Positions 6,217 through 6,463 of a stretch of DNA of 6,463 nucleotides are shown piece after piece. Position 1 is the first letter of the stretch. Every line of letters begins with the position of its first letter. Under the pieces are notes generated by a model that searched no databases, was not told where the DNA came from, and saw nothing but the letters and a program-made list of their open reading frames with translations. Source of the stretch: Anaerolineales bacterium. Lineage in GTDB: Bacteria; Chloroflexota; Anaerolineae; Anaerolineales; Villigracilaceae. The translations under genes were made by a program, and so were the position numbers. Location of the stretch: positions 1-6,463 of the forward strand of contig JANWWB010000359.1 of assembly GCA_025056515.1 (NCBI GenBank). Direction: 5' to 3'.

Positions 6217-6463
6217 TTACTGTCTCATTACATCGCGGATTGGCCGGTAGCCGATGACGTGAATACCAGAGTTCTTGAGGAACTCCTTGATTTCACGGCT
6301 CATAAAGGCCTGATAGTTCGCCACACGGCTGGGCCAATCGGGGGTGATGGCGCGTAGCTCGGGCGTATCGATCGCCGGGTGCATCAGGAAGTGTGTGATG
6401 CCTGGCGGGAGGTGGCTCAATTTGTGTTTAGCAATCTCGATATGGTCGTTAGGGTCATCCAAC
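6217..6463 (-). CDS. ChbG/YdjC-family carbohydrate deacetylase, C-terminal 81 or more residues, 5' end cut by window
   Basis: Only the C-terminal part is present; the frame is open to the window end, so the TTG near 6462 need not be the true start. The segment LPPGITHFLMHPAIDTPEL followed by RAITPDW, RVANYQAF and IHVIGYRPIRDVMR is the characteristic C-terminal end of ChbG/YdjC-like proteins, where the motif is typically LPPGxTExxxHPxxDTPELRAxTPDW. Family members are metal-dependent amidohydrolases that remove acetyl groups from N-acetylated sugars, such as chitooligosaccharides or their phosphates. A whole protein would be about 250-300 residues, so about 170-220 N-terminal residues, including the metal-binding Asp-His region, are missing here. 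It is followed after 33 bp by the kinase, which suits joint amino-sugar catabolism. General polysaccharide deacetylase is the wider alternative. Confidence 0.82.
   Translation of the reverse strand, partial: LDDPNDHIEIAKHKLSHLPPGITHFLMHPAIDTPELRAITPDWPSRVANYQAFMSREIKEFLKNSGIHVIGYRPIRDVMRQ

Overview
This window comes from a bacterial chromosome of moderately high GC. It holds five protein-coding genes on both strands, and two of them are cut by the window edges. The gene content (a FarR/HutC-type GntR regulator, a BadF-type N-acetylglucosamine kinase, a ChbG/YdjC deacetylase and a large GH38/GH57-like protein with an FN3 domain) and the protein flavour resemble Chloroflexota (Anaerolineae-like) or another deep-branching glycan-degrading bacterium. 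That assignment is an impression, not a demonstrated placement.

Layout. Positions 1-1079 (minus strand) hold the N-terminal about 359 residues of an NAD(P)-dependent aldehyde dehydrogenase with its catalytic Asn, Lys, Glu and Cys all in place. Directly upstream of it, separated by 34 bp, is a GntR-family regulator (1114-1860, minus), so the two probably form one regulator-enzyme transcript. Its promoter, just upstream of the GntR ATG, is clear: TTGTCC, 18 bp, TATAAT. It predicts an almost leaderless mRNA. A near-perfect HutC-type operator overlaps it, which suggests autoregulation.

A gap of about 315 bp separates this unit from a divergent 992-residue gene (2177-5155, plus). This protein has a glycoside hydrolase/deacetylase-type barrel, a helical bundle and beta-sandwich region laid out as in GH38 alpha-mannosidases, an FN3 domain and a basic C-terminal tail. 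It has no signal peptide. The leader in front of it contains a Shine-Dalgarno/anti-Shine-Dalgarno hairpin that could also pair with the real ribosome binding site.

After a 41 bp convergent gap comes a minus-strand pair: an N-acetylglucosamine-kinase-like protein (5197-6183) and, upstream of it, the C-terminal end of a ChbG/YdjC-family carbohydrate deacetylase (6217 to the window end). Together with the large hydrolase-like protein, these point to intracellular processing of amino-sugar-containing or mannose-type glycans: cleavage, deacetylation and phosphorylation. The aldehyde dehydrogenase and GntR regulator may belong to the same physiology or may simply be neighbours.

The most interesting element is the large GH38/GH57-like protein, whose metal-binding signature is not canonical and whose substrate cannot be read from sequence. 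No CRISPR array, RNA gene, insertion sequence or phage gene was seen.
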